From Lactobacillaceae bacterium (GTDB lineage: Bacteria > Bacillota > Bacilli > Lactobacillales > Lactobacillaceae), in NCBI GenBank assembly GCA_031289015.1, contig JAITQG010000003.1, positions 1 through 64,000 on the forward strand: DNA of 64,000 bases, read 5' to 3'. Position numbers and translations under genes: made by a program. Below, one piece after another: positions 6,775 to 16,044 of this stretch. Position 1 is the stretch's first letter, and every line of letters begins with the position of its first letter. A model generated the notes under the pieces. It was not told the DNA's origin, made no database searches, and was given only the letters and a program-made list of their open reading frames with translations.

Positions 6775-8838
6775 TTACAGATTCAAGAAGAAATACGATT
6801 CCTTATTGTCTCGAGAATCTTTGCTACTATCCCATTTACTACTATATACTCCAGATTCTTTGTGGAAGACTACGATATTCTTCTCATGTTGTGCGTCTAC
6901 CTCAAGGATTGTCGTCGTCCATTCTCTTTTCAGACGATAAAAGCCCCAGGTATAGTTTTGCAGATCGTTTGATTTTGCATCATTAAGGTTAAATGTATAT
7001 GTGCCTGACGTTAAATCAGCGGCTTTAACAGTTTTGTTCGTCCACGTAGATTTAAACCCGGCCGCCTCCAATTCTTCAAACAAGTTCGTATGCGCTGTCT
7101 TGGATCCAGGCCGAAAATACGTCAGAGCGGCGTCACGTAATTTGCGAATCTCGCCAGTCGCCATCCGCTTACTATAGTTAACATTATCAATGGTTTCATT
7201 ACTATGTTCTAGTGACATGAGCGCAAAATTAGAAATATTTTCAAAGCCAATTGCGCGATTAATTTGCCGGCCTAGACGATAAGCGTAAATCTTGCCATTC
7301 TTCCAATCATCTTGTTCATTATTTAACTTTTCTGTTGCCGCCTTATCATACTCAGTTGTGATTTTGGCATTGTTTAATAATATGATTGATTGCCCTGATA
7401 ATGATGACGTTGCCTCAATTTGGCTATCTGACAGCTCTGGTGCTCTTAATGCCTTACTGTTTTTATACCCAATGTAATCTTTGTCTTTTCTGATATTATC
7501 ACCAACATGGGTAATCCGCGTGCCAATTGCATCCAGTTGGGTTTTTACATTATCGTCATCCACGGGATCTAGATTTTCTTTTTTTAACTTTTCTAGTTCA
7601 GCTTGCCTTGCTTGGTACGTTTCTAACAAGCCTAAATTTTTATTCAAATCGTAATTAACCGCATACATTAATGGTGCCGAAACCAATTCATACCACGCCT
7701 CAATTTGGCCATTATAGTTTTTGCGGTCATTAAATGTTTCTGAATTGAAATTATGGCTCAAATTCTCAATGGCTTCTTCAACACTAAAAATATTCCCAGT
7801 TGATTGATCGCCGTATTCACCCGTCACTTGCAAAGCGAATTGTTTAAAGTCATTAATAAATGTGTAATTGCCTTCAATTAATTTACCGTTATCGTCCACC
7901 GAACCAGATGAATAGAGCTTCTGCAGGACTTGATCATTCAAATCGGCATCACTTTGTGAAAGCGTTTGTTTAGCATCTTGTTGCATGACAGCTGCCACAG
8001 CGTATAAACGATTGAGATTACTTTCAGAAAACATTTGTTCTTTGGCTTTGCTAAGCCCTGTTTTAGCAGCCTGCAATTCTTGCTTTTGTGCCTGGTCACT
8101 ACTTAATTCCATTGAAGTATTGAGTTGATCAGTCACTACATCTATTTGTTGACTAATCTGGTCTAGTTTTTCTTTGTACGGATCATGTTCTGGTTGCCCA
8201 CTGTTAATTAAATCCATAATCATGTTGACGGCTTGGAAAAAAGTGTCACCAAACACTAAACATTTCATGGCAGGACATTTAGCAAATTCCTTGCCAAACT
8301 CACCAATGTTTTTGGCCACTTCCGTCATGATCGCCCGGGCCATCGTCTTACCATCCGCCGCTAATAGGTTATTAGAAGTTGGCTGGGTGTTGTCACCAGT
8401 ATTGTCGTAAATGATTTTTGGAATAAAATCATCATGCAGCATTATTTTGACACCTTCATAATACTGTTGTCCATTTGCATCTAGTAAAGCTTGTTTGTTT
8501 ATTTTCAAATACCCATCTAAATCGCTACCTTTGATTTTAGCGGCATCCTTTTTAAAATGAACGATGACTTGTTGATCATCGATTTGCTGAATACTCGTGG
8601 TTACGGCTTTAGCAAATCCGTCTGTATACGTGATATCATCTTCTGAAATTTTACCCGCAAATTTACCATGGTTAACCTTGAATTCAATGGTGTAATTTGG
8701 TGTTTGCGCGTCTTGTGAATCTACAAGCGCACTGTTATTTACTCGGGTCAATGTCACATCGTCATAGGTGTCAGCATGTACAAACCCAACGTTTAATAAA
8801 ACTAATCCCGTTACAATGCTCGATAGAATTTTTTTCAT
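6775..8838 (-). CDS. Large secreted protein of unknown function with coiled coil
   Basis: I do not recognise a family for this 687-residue protein. It starts with a clear signal peptide (MKKILSS..., cleavage-like HAD near 22). Residues about 25-140 look like a beta-rich domain. A hydrophobic/amphipathic helix follows with two cysteines close together (CPAMKC near 190), then MIMDLINSG. Residues about 225-280 form a strong Gln/Leu-rich coiled coil. The remainder is mostly helical up to a beta-rich C-terminus. There is no LPXTG motif, LysM domain or other anchor, so it is probably released. The layout (signal peptide, amphipathic helix, long helical bundle) resembles secreted helical toxins, but this is only a shape argument. 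A ribosome site AAGGAGGAAG precedes the start. Confidence 0.7.
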   Translation of the reverse strand: MKKILSSIVTGLVLLNVGFVHADTYDDVTLTRVNNSALVDSQDAQTPNYTIEFKVNHGKFAGKISEDDITYTDGFAKAVTTSIQQIDDQQVIVHFKKDAAKIKGSDLDGYLKINKQALLDANGQQYYEGVKIMLHDDFIPKIIYDNTGDNTQPTSNNLLAADGKTMARAIMTEVAKNIGEFGKEFAKCPAMKCLVFGDTFFQAVNMIMDLINSGQPEHDPYKEKLDQISQQIDVVTDQLNTSMELSSDQAQKQELQAAKTGLSKAKEQMFSESNLNRLYAVAAVMQQDAKQTLSQSDADLNDQVLQKLYSSGSVDDNGKLIEGNYTFINDFKQFALQVTGEYGDQSTGNIFSVEEAIENLSHNFNSETFNDRKNYNGQIEAWYELVSAPLMYAVNYDLNKNLGLLETYQARQAELEKLKKENLDPVDDDNVKTQLDAIGTRITHVGDNIRKDKDYIGYKNSKALRAPELSDSQIEATSSLSGQSIILLNNAKITTEYDKAATEKLNNEQDDWKNGKIYAYRLGRQINRAIGFENISNFALMSLEHSNETIDNVNYSKRMATGEIRKLRDAALTYFRPGSKTAHTNLFEELEAAGFKSTWTNKTVKAADLTSGTYTFNLNDAKSNDLQNYTWGFYRLKREWTTTILEVDAQHEKNIVVFHKESGVYSSKWDSSKDSRDNKESYFFLNL

Positions 8839-9006
8839 TTTCTTCCTCCTTGTATATATCCAGAATAGCTAGTTTATTTAGATATTAGTTAGCCGTTTGG
8901 TAATACTTATTAGAGGTTTTGTAGTTTTTAGCACTATAATTTCCAAACCGTTTCAAATACTGGTCAACTTTTTATCACCGATGTGCTTTTTTCAATTATT
9001 CCATTC

Positions 9007-9032
9007 AAAAGAAACGCTTTGCACTTTATTTA
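9007..9032 (+). promoter_or_regulatory. Operator-like site upstream of the TetR gene
   Basis: AAGAAACGCTTTGCACTTTA matches the core of the two sites around the MFS promoter near 6650-6720. A -10-like TATACT is seen closer to the TetR start. This suggests autoregulation together with control of the MFS pump. Confidence 0.5.
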
Positions 9033-9091
9033 AGTTCATTGCAACGCTTATTAAAAGGCGTTAAACTATACTTATGGACGGTGAATGAGAC

Positions 9092-9700
9092 ATGACAGAA
9101 AAACAATCAAGAAAACGCGGTGCCGAGCTGGAAACCGAAATTCTAATTTCAGCTATTCAACTGCTCGAAGAAATCGGCTATGACAATTTAACTTATGCTG
9201 CGATTGCCACACGTGCCCAAACGAGTCGCTCAGTCTTGTATCGGCGTTGGGATAGCATTATTGAGTTATTGCATGACGCCGTAACCCATCAAATCAAGCA
9301 AACCGGCAGCGGGAACTTTCTCGTTGACACGACGAATACTGGCAAGCTACGTGACGACATTTTATCAATCGTCTCGCATTTTTACCGGTCGGCAAGTACG
9401 GCTGGCGATGAATATATGAAGGCCACAATGTTAGAACTAGCCCGCCGTAATCCGTACATGCAACAGCTAGTCGGGCGTGCTCAAACTGCTAACAATAATG
9501 TAATGAACACAATTTACCTACGCGCCTTAGAACGTGGTGAAATTACGCAAGTGCCCAATGAATCAATCCGCACGTTGCCATTTGAATTACTTCGTTATCG
9601 CATGTTTGTAGTAAGTAATTTAAGTGAAATTGCCCCAACCGAAATAGAAGCCCTGATCGATGACATCGTGATGCCTGCTGTGAAAGCAGCCCAAAAATAA
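9092..9700 (+). CDS. TetR/AcrR-family transcriptional regulator
   Basis: This 202-residue repressor has the N-terminal TetR helix-turn-helix at about residues 12-55 (ILISAIQLLEEIGYDNLTYA, then TSRSVLYRRW). The helical ligand-binding domain contains a TetR C-terminal pattern. It is the only plus-strand gene in its neighbourhood. The sequence AAACGCTTTG occurs upstream of its own start and at the promoter of the MFS pump 2.4 kb away, so it probably represses the pump until a toxic ligand binds. It is followed by a strong hairpin terminator. Confidence 0.88.
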   Translation: MTEKQSRKRGAELETEILISAIQLLEEIGYDNLTYAAIATRAQTSRSVLYRRWDSIIELLHDAVTHQIKQTGSGNFLVDTTNTGKLRDDILSIVSHFYRSASTAGDEYMKATMLELARRNPYMQQLVGRAQTANNNVMNTIYLRALERGEITQVPNESIRTLPFELLRYRMFVVSNLSEIAPTEIEALIDDIVMPAVKAAQK

Positions 9701-9722
9701 AGAGTCCCTGCAAGGGGACTCT
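9701..9722 (+). terminator. Terminator after the TetR gene (may act both ways)
   Basis: The 8-bp stem AGAGTCCC/GGGACTCT with a 6-base loop is followed by TTTATTTT. It lies between convergent genes. Confidence 0.75.
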
Positions 9723-9749
9723 TTATTTTGACCATGTTTACGTCATATT

Positions 9750-10973
9750 CTAATTACGTAACTTAATTCTTTTTACACTTAACAAAGCAAAGGTGGACAT
9801 TAGAACAACTAATGCTCCATAACTAAGCAAAATGATCGTAATATTTTTGTCGCCGACAAGACTGACAAACAAAGTCGTTAATGCAATGCCGGTGGGATAG
9901 ATGGAAGCTGAAATTGAACCAACAAATGTTAACAAAAAACCTCGATTTACTTGATTAAACACGTCTTGATAAAAAGTAGCTTTATATACCAAGGCTGGCG
10001 AAGCAACAAGGCCAATCAGGATAAATAATGTGGCTGAAAAAATAACATCTTGGGATAATCCGATCAGCATGAAAAGAAAACCATGCCCCATAATTGAAAA
10101 TATCACATAGTGTACTAACGATACTTTTTTAGAAAACCTGCCAACCAGTAATGAACCTAATATAATCCCAACTGAAGTCATCGCTTCTAATAAGCCATAA
10201 ATTTCTGCATTATCACAGAAAATGTTGTGAACGATGATTGGCATCAAGACAGCAATGCCTGCCCATAAAAACATATTCCACATAAAATCCATCAGTAACA
10301 CCACGATTGTGTCTTTATCGCGCCAAATAACCTTTAATGTTGATAAACCGGTCATTGCTTGTCTAACATTAGTTTGGTTAGCATTGGTTAACTCGGTTAA
10401 TTTAAGCATTTTCAGCGCAACCGCTACACACAAATATAGTCCTGCAACAATTACATAGATTTTAACTCCATAGCCAATTGCCAATACTAACCCAGTTACC
10501 AACGATCCCATAATGTACGCTGTATCAAATGCAATGGTAACTAACGCATTAGCCACAATTCGCTGCGAACTACTAAAGATTTCCTGAATAACCATTGCAT
10601 CCCCACCACGTACAAGCGGAATCATTGCGCCGCTAAGTATAAGCAATAATAAAAACAAACCTAAATCAGCTAAATTGTTTAATGGTGTAATTATTAACAA
10701 CAAAAAGACTGCACTACGTACCAAGTTTGCAATAATCATCAGCCTGATTTTGTTAAACCGATCCAAAAGCCCACCAATAAACGGTCCTATAATAAACCCT
10801 GGAAACTGCATGGCTGCAATAACTAATGCAATTATCCAAGCAGACTTAAAATGATGATACGCAACCCAAACCAAGGATAGATTAGCAATACTGGACGCCA
10901 AATTGGTAATTATGATACTTAAAAATAACCAACCAAATTTTTTGTTTTTTAGAACCGGCAAATATTGGTTCAT
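9750..10973 (-). CDS. MFS transporter coupled to a beta-propeller protein
   Basis: This 407-residue protein has about 12 hydrophobic segments. An MFS-type loop motif is visible as GGLLDRFNKIR near 66, in the style of macrolide-efflux (MefA) transporters, which suggests export of a small molecule. The start ATG overlaps the stop of the upstream YVTN gene by four bases (ATGA), so the two proteins are very likely translationally coupled, with a ribosome site TTGGAG inside the upstream gene. The substrate is unknown. Confidence 0.85.
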   Translation of the reverse strand: MNQYLPVLKNKKFGWLFLSIIITNLASSIANLSLVWVAYHHFKSAWIIALVIAAMQFPGFIIGPFIGGLLDRFNKIRLMIIANLVRSAVFLLLIITPLNNLADLGLFLLLLILSGAMIPLVRGGDAMVIQEIFSSSQRIVANALVTIAFDTAYIMGSLVTGLVLAIGYGVKIYVIVAGLYLCVAVALKMLKLTELTNANQTNVRQAMTGLSTLKVIWRDKDTIVVLLMDFMWNMFLWAGIAVLMPIIVHNIFCDNAEIYGLLEAMTSVGIILGSLLVGRFSKKVSLVHYVIFSIMGHGFLFMLIGLSQDVIFSATLFILIGLVASPALVYKATFYQDVFNQVNRGFLLTFVGSISASIYPTGIALTTLFVSLVGDKNITIILLSYGALVVLMSTFALLSVKRIKLRN

Positions 10974-11977
10974 GCTCCAATTTTGCGCTGTTCATTTATA
11001 TTTAGGTTTGTTGAGAACTGTGTCATGGTATATTCAGTTTCAAAGATGTTGACACTACATGCTCCCAATCCAGTCGGCAAGTTACCAATTCGTTCTAGTT
11101 TATTAATATCAATAACTGTTAATTTGTCATCAAAATATGGTGACAGCGGTGTAGAAAATGTTCTTGTAAAATCAGAAATTAATAGGTGATTAGTATCAGG
11201 ATCAATTTGCATCCCTCGTGGAGTTCCACCAACTGGAATTCGTTTAAATTCTTTACGGGTTTCTCTATCAATAACACTCACTGCATTCGCCGCTTCAGAT
11301 GACACAAATAAGAATTTACCTGTTAAATCAGAAATTACCGCCCGTGGACCAGCGCCTACAATAATATTATCTACAACCCTTTGAGTTTTTAAATCAATTA
11401 CCGAAACACTCGAATTGAAAGTATTGGCCGTAAAAATGATGTTTTCGAATTTATCGATATACGCATGGTAAGGTTTTGCATCCTTAGATAACTCAATCTC
11501 ATTAAGTACCTGTGAATCCGTAATGTTTTCATAGTTAATCTCAATAAGTGAAATTGAGTCACTTCCAAAATTCGGTACACAAACTAGCCTTCCATCCAAA
11601 CTAATAGATAATTGTCGTGGATTTCGACCGACCAAAATGGTCTTAACAACTTGCTGATTTTCTAGATCAACAATTGACAATGAACCAGACCCTGAGTTTG
11701 ATACAAATAAATAATTGAAGTCAGGTGAAATATCAACGCCCCTTGGTGCCAAACCAACAGCAATCCTTCTCGTTTCTGTGTTGTGAACCAAGTCAATAAC
11801 AGAAATGGTCTCCCCTGCAGTATTAGACACATACCCAAGATTTCGCTTTTTATCAATCGCCATAGCCCCACGAGGACTATCTCCAATCCCTATTCGCCCC
11901 AACTCTTTTTCAGTCAACAAGTCCACTACTGAAATATCATTAGAATCAGTGTTTGTCACATAAGCTACTTTCGTCAT
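10970..11977 (-). CDS. Seven-bladed YVTN-type beta-propeller protein, apparently cytoplasmic
   Basis: From the ATG behind an AGGGGG site (the track ORF starts 12 codons earlier) the product is 335 residues. It is made almost entirely of about 42-residue repeats of the style xxYVSNxxxxxISVIDLxxxxxxxxIxVGxxPRG. Seven can be counted, enough for one closed propeller. Related 40-residue YVTN proteins are usually exported, but no signal peptide is visible here. It overlaps the MFS exporter by 4 bases. It may be a scaffold, binding protein or enzyme acting with that transporter. No catalytic residues can be assigned. Confidence 0.85.
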   Translation of the reverse strand: MTKVAYVTNTDSNDISVVDLLTEKELGRIGIGDSPRGAMAIDKKRNLGYVSNTAGETISVIDLVHNTETRRIAVGLAPRGVDISPDFNYLFVSNSGSGSLSIVDLENQQVVKTILVGRNPRQLSISLDGRLVCVPNFGSDSISLIEINYENITDSQVLNEIELSKDAKPYHAYIDKFENIIFTANTFNSSVSVIDLKTQRVVDNIIVGAGPRAVISDLTGKFLFVSSEAANAVSVIDRETRKEFKRIPVGGTPRGMQIDPDTNHLLISDFTRTFSTPLSPYFDDKLTVIDINKLERIGNLPTGLGACSVNIFETEYTMTQFSTNLNINEQRKIGA

Positions 11978-12142
11978 TGTAAATCCCCCTATTAAATCAT
12001 GACTAATCCGCACACCAATTTTGAAAACAATAACTGTCCTCGTGATTAGATTATAATAATCTACAAACTAAAGCAAATTACAATTTAATTAGATTTAACA
12101 TGAATATATCATTATGCAATATGTCATTTTTTATGAAAAAAA

Positions 12143-12165
12143 ATCACACTCGATTTGAATGTGAT
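12143..12165 (-). terminator. Terminator after the small membrane-protein gene
   Basis: The stem ATCACACTC/GAATGTGAT has one mismatch and is followed on the minus strand by a run of eight T. Confidence 0.75.
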
Positions 12166-12184
12166 GCTAGAAAAGTAAAAATTA

Positions 12185-12361
12185 TTACTGTTGATACTCA
12201 TCAATCTCTGGAATCTTGTTTGACTCTTTAAGATAGACAATATATGTCACAACAACATACGTGCCAATTACAAGACACTGTTGTAAAAAGCTGTGCGCTG
12301 CAATCATCGTTATGAGGAAAATGAATCCCGGCCCATATGGTTTGATAAAATTATTGTACAT
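12185..12361 (-). CDS. Small two-TM membrane protein, unknown
   Basis: The track gives 61 residues from a GTG. A GCGAGG site better supports the ATG three codons later (58 residues, MYNNFIKPYG...). Two hydrophobic stretches (FIFLITMIAAHSFL and LVIGTYVVVTYIVYL) flank a short loop, and the C-terminus is acidic and polar. It has its own promoter region and a strong terminator, so it is probably a real gene separate from the propeller operon. It could be a small membrane peptide, immunity protein or holin-like factor. Nothing decides this. Confidence 0.55.
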   Translation of the reverse strand: MYNNFIKPYGPGFIFLITMIAAHSFLQQCLVIGTYVVVTYIVYLKESNKIPEIDEYQQ

Positions 12362-12521
12362 CTCTGCCACCTCGCGTTAAATAAATTGATAAAGCACACA
12401 TGTTGATCTCGTTTTTGATTTTATAGAAACACTATAACACCTACTTTCAAAATTGTCCTAAATAAACTATTATTCTTATTTTAGCATTAGTTTATCATGA
12501 GAAGCCGAAGTTCAAAAAATA

Positions 12522-12555
12522 AAAGCACTGCATTCCAAATTGAATGCGGTGCTTT
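12522..12555 (-). terminator. gpmA terminator
   Basis: The 14-bp stem AAAGCACTGCATTC/GAATGCGGTGCTTT, with one G-T pair, lies 20 bases after the gpmA stop. Confidence 0.8.
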
Positions 12556-12574
12556 ATTTGATGACTAATTTAAA

Positions 12575-13288
12575 TTAATCAGCCAAGATATCCTTTGAAA
12601 CAACCTTCAATTCGGCGTCCAAATCATATACCCAAGGTTGTCCGTTGGCGATTTCAACATTCAAAATATCATCATCTGAGATATTTTCAATGTGCTTTAC
12701 CAACGCACGCAATGAGTTACCGTGGGCAGCGATGACAACGTTCTTGCCTGCCTTCAAATCCTTTGAGATCTTTTCATCCCAGAAAGGCAATACACGTTCC
12801 AAAGTAACCTTCAAGTTTTCACCCAATGGCAATTCAGCAGCTGGCACGTCATGGTAACGACGGTCGATGGCTGGATAAGTCACACCATTAACAGTTACTT
12901 CTGGTTCTGAACTTTCCAACATTGGTGGCAAAACATCGTATGAACGACGCCAGATGTGCACTTGATCAGCACCCCACTTTTCAGCTGCTTCAGCCTTGTT
13001 TTGACCTTGCAAAGCGCCGTAATGACGTTCGTTCAAACGCCATGACTTTTCTTCAGGTACCCACAATTGACCAGCTTCTTCCAAAGCATAGTGCAAAGTC
13101 GTGATGGCACGCGTCAAAACTGATGTATAAGCTTGATCAAATTCGAAACCAGCCGCAGCCAACTTCTTACCAGCGTTACGAGCTTGCTCGACCCCAGTTT
13201 CTGACAGCTTAGTGTCAACCCAACCATTAAACAAATTCAATGCGTTCCATTCTGATTGTCCGTGACGGATCAAAACCAACTTAGCCAT
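12575..13288 (-). CDS. gpmA: 2,3-bisphosphoglycerate-dependent phosphoglycerate mutase
   Basis: This 237-residue glycolytic enzyme interconverts 3- and 2-phosphoglycerate in the cytosol. The phosphohistidine motif [10 protein letters not shown] is at the N-terminus. [15 protein letters not shown] and [10 protein letters not shown] follow as in GpmA proteins, and the second catalytic histidine is in [11 protein letters not shown] near 187. It is a single gene with an AGAGG ribosome site and its own terminator. Confidence 0.95.
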   Translation of the reverse strand: MAKLVLIRHGQSEWNALNLFNGWVDTKLSETGVEQARNAGKKLAAAGFEFDQAYTSVLTRAITTLHYALEEAGQLWVPEEKSWRLNERHYGALQGQNKAEAAEKWGADQVHIWRRSYDVLPPMLESSEPEVTVNGVTYPAIDRRYHDVPAAELPLGENLKVTLERVLPFWDEKISKDLKAGKNVVIAAHGNSLRALVKHIENISDDDILNVEIANGQPWVYDLDAELKVVSKDILAD

Positions 13289-13368
13289 TGGATAATTACC
13301 TCTTTTTTATAATTTTTTACTTAATCATTGTACCAAATTTAGCCTATCAATAACAGTTAGAATCATTA

Positions 13369-14376
13369 TTAATGCTTAATTTTGCCGTTTTCAATCACCA
13401 GTCCTGATGAATGCAAAACCGTCGCCCGGTCAGGATAAATCCGTCCCATGATGCTATTAATCGCGGTTGGTGCCTCACCAAAGCCGGTTGCGATTAATTC
13501 AGCCTTACCAGGATAACCGGCCACATCACCAATCGCAAACACCCCAGGTACCGACGTCTCCATGGTTTGGTCAACCACAAATTTTTGTCGCTCGACAGTC
13601 GGTTGAATGTCCCAACCAGCCACAATTTTATTTTCTGACAAAAAGCCATAATTAACCATAATGTCATCAACGATAATGTCCTGCTTCTCATCAGAACGCA
13701 CCAAGGCGAGGGTAACCTTGAGTGTCTCGTCATGTTGCAATTCGATGTTCTCAATCGTATATGGCGTTTGCAAAACAACATCTGATGCTGCCAATTCTGT
13801 AACCGCCCGCTCCATCGCCCGGAAATTTTCCCGCCGGTGTGTCAGATGGACTTCACTAGCAACCGTTGCCAACAAAGTCGCCATATCAACCGCCGAATCA
13901 CCACCACCAGCTACCAATACGCGCCGATCAGTAAAATCAGCTACGTCATTTAAGAAATAGTGAATATGCGGCGTGTCATTTTCAATCTCTGCTGGTAGGC
14001 GCCGCGGTTCAAATGCCCCTTTACCAGTGGCCACCAAGACTGCCTTGGCTTGCCAAGTACCATGATTGGTTTGCACTTCAAAGCCATCCGCATTTGCAAT
14101 GACATCCAAGACCGTGGTATTTAACTTAACCTCAGGCTGAAATTGATTCATTTGCATTTCTAAATTAGCGATCAATTCACGCCCATTCGTGCCCACGAAG
14201 CCAGCGATATCCAAAATTTGCTTTTGCGGATATAGGTTAGCAACTTGGCCACCCACACTCGCCAAACTTTCAATAACCGTCACATCAAGCTCACGAAGCC
14301 CCGCATAAAAAGCCGCAAACATCCCCACGGGACCCGCACCGACGATGATAATATCTGTTTGTTGTACTTCACTCAT
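13369..14376 (-). CDS. Ferredoxin/flavodoxin--NADP+ reductase, thioredoxin-reductase-like
   Basis: This 335-residue FAD protein has an N-terminal FAD fold (IIIVGAGPVGMFAAFYAG), a GGQVANLYP segment, a central NADPH fold (VLVAGGGDSAVDMA) and a late FAD contact (VFAIGDVAGYPGK). It lacks the CxxC redox pair of true thioredoxin reductases, which places it with the YumC-type ferredoxin-NADP reductases. These pass electrons from NADPH to ferredoxin or flavodoxin. It is a single gene with a CAGGTG ribosome site. Confidence 0.88.
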   Translation of the reverse strand: MSEVQQTDIIIVGAGPVGMFAAFYAGLRELDVTVIESLASVGGQVANLYPQKQILDIAGFVGTNGRELIANLEMQMNQFQPEVKLNTTVLDVIANADGFEVQTNHGTWQAKAVLVATGKGAFEPRRLPAEIENDTPHIHYFLNDVADFTDRRVLVAGGGDSAVDMATLLATVASEVHLTHRRENFRAMERAVTELAASDVVLQTPYTIENIELQHDETLKVTLALVRSDEKQDIIVDDIMVNYGFLSENKIVAGWDIQPTVERQKFVVDQTMETSVPGVFAIGDVAGYPGKAELIATGFGEAPTAINSIMGRIYPDRATVLHSSGLVIENGKIKH

Positions 14377-14522
14377 GTTTAATCACCTGATTTAGTTTGT
14401 AATTATTTGCTATTAGTTATTATAGTCAATTATACCAGTGGGCGTGGAATTAAAAGGAATTTAACGTTAAATTGCCAATAAAAAAGCCACCCCAAAGGAT
14501 AGCTTTTCGACTTAGTTAAAGT

Positions 14523-15398
14523 TTAACGGTCATACAATGTTTTGAAATCAGACAAATCCAACTCACCCAAACTTGCTCGTGGCATGATCGTAACCGTTTG
14601 TTGATCTTCAGGCAAGGTCTTCTTAAACGCATCAGCCAAAACTGGGAACAAATCATCAAAGGCAGCTTCATTTGGACCTTCAACCAACAAGAAGAAATTG
14701 TTGATATTTTGCTCTTCGTTTGACAACCACAACAACCACATCTTAGTGATATCACCAGGGTGATCATCAGCCACACCCATCAATTCATATTGAAGGGCCA
14801 CAGGAACGTCTTGGGGTTGTGAGATTTCCATTTCAGATTCGCCATCCACTTCGACTTGCTCAGTGGCATTGCTACCTGGTTGAGCAGCCGCTTCCAATTC
14901 AGCCTTCGCCGCTTGGATAATCGCGTGGGTAACTTCCTTCCCATCGGCCAATTGTGCTACCTTATCCACCAACATCAAATTAAAGCGGGTCAATTCCATC
15001 CCTGTATATGGGTTAAGGAATAGGGCACTCAAATTGGTGTCTTCTTTAAACATTTGGACAAAATGCATCAACGGAATTGGCCACAAATGCGTTTGTTCAG
15101 GATCAGGGAATTCGATTTCATCAAGCTTACCCATATCCGTAAAGACAGGGAAGACTGGCAATTTTGTCTCGGTATTTTCCCAAGTCAAAATCTTCATCTC
15201 AGTATCTTCAGGGATTTGAACCATGCCATCTTCAGTGATTTCAGGTTCGCCATCCAAGAGGACTGGTACCAAAAATGTTGCTTTGATCAGTGCATTTACA
15301 AAATTAGTTTCAGTTGTTGGCGTTTCTTCTTCGCGCAAGGCAGCCAAAGCATCTAGTAAGCCGTCGTTGTTAAATTCCACTTCTTGTTCTTCTGCCAT
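14523..15398 (-). CDS. SseB-family protein (enhanced serine sensitivity type)
   Basis: This 291-residue cytosolic protein has an N-terminal SseB-like region (TFLVPVLLDGEPE..., KLPVFPVFTDMGKL, ALFLNPYTGMELTR) and a C-terminal region resembling the second SseB domain (ADAFKKTLPEDQQTVTIM). A Gln/Glu-rich linker lies near residues 165-190. The family is named for an E. coli serine-sensitivity phenotype and its biochemistry is unclear. A shorter paralogue (16788-17564) lies on the other side of the deaminase gene and the element pair. Confidence 0.7.
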   Translation of the reverse strand: MAEEQEVEFNNDGLLDALAALREEETPTTETNFVNALIKATFLVPVLLDGEPEITEDGMVQIPEDTEMKILTWENTETKLPVFPVFTDMGKLDEIEFPDPEQTHLWPIPLMHFVQMFKEDTNLSALFLNPYTGMELTRFNLMLVDKVAQLADGKEVTHAIIQAAKAELEAAAQPGSNATEQVEVDGESEMEISQPQDVPVALQYELMGVADDHPGDITKMWLLWLSNEEQNINNFFLLVEGPNEAAFDDLFPVLADAFKKTLPEDQQTVTIMPRASLGELDLSDFKTLYDR

Positions 15399-15560
15399 TA
15401 TTAAATCTCATTTCTAAATTTGTCAGGTTAGTTTCATTAATACTCTTAGTTTACCTGAAATGCCGACAACAAAAAAGTACTAGGCCAAAATTAAAATAGT
15501 TATCGCGTGAGTCGCCTTGCTAGATTAGTTATAATAAGCAAAAAAGGATGGTAGCACCTG

Positions 15561-16028
15561 ATGAATAAATTCATGCGTTTAGCCGATTTAGAAGCTCAAA
15601 TGAACCTGCAAGAAAAAGCGGGCGGTCCGTTTGGATCGGTGATTGTCAATAAAGCTGGTGAAGTTGTTGGCAAGGGGCATAATCATGTGCTGGCCAACAA
15701 TGACCCAACTGCCCATGGTGAAGTGATGGCGATTCGGGATGCTGGGGCTAATTTAGGTACTTTTGACTTGAGCGGTTGCACTTTATACACCAATGCTTAT
15801 CCATGTCCGATGTGTTATGGCGCCATTATTTGGGCTAATTTAGATGCGATTTATTATGGTAATGACTTGGCGGATGCAGCGATGATTGGTTTTCGTGATC
15901 AGCCGATTTATGACTTTTTTCACGGTAAGGCGACTGATATGAAGGTGCCAACGCTTAGTCAGTTAGATCATGCCGAAACCATCAAAACCTTTGAGGCGTA
16001 TTTGGCTGGGCAGCATGATCATTATTAA
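15561..16028 (+). CDS. Guanine deaminase-like nucleoside deaminase (cytidine deaminase fold)
   Basis: This 155-residue zinc hydrolase carries the motif DPTAHGEV (catalytic Glu, zinc His) and PCPMC (zinc cysteines). AAMIGFRDQPIY near the C-terminus matches the domain-swapped tail of Bacillus GuaD (156 residues). It probably deaminates guanine to xanthine in purine salvage. The usual HAE is HGE here. TadA-type tRNA adenosine deaminases share the motifs but not this tail. It is a single plus-strand gene; structured element 2a begins about 20 bases after its stop. Confidence 0.75.
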   Translation: MNKFMRLADLEAQMNLQEKAGGPFGSVIVNKAGEVVGKGHNHVLANNDPTAHGEVMAIRDAGANLGTFDLSGCTLYTNAYPCPMCYGAIIWANLDAIYYGNDLADAAMIGFRDQPIYDFFHGKATDMKVPTLSQLDHAETIKTFEAYLAGQHDHY

Positions 16029-16044
16029 ATTATTGGTTTGACTT

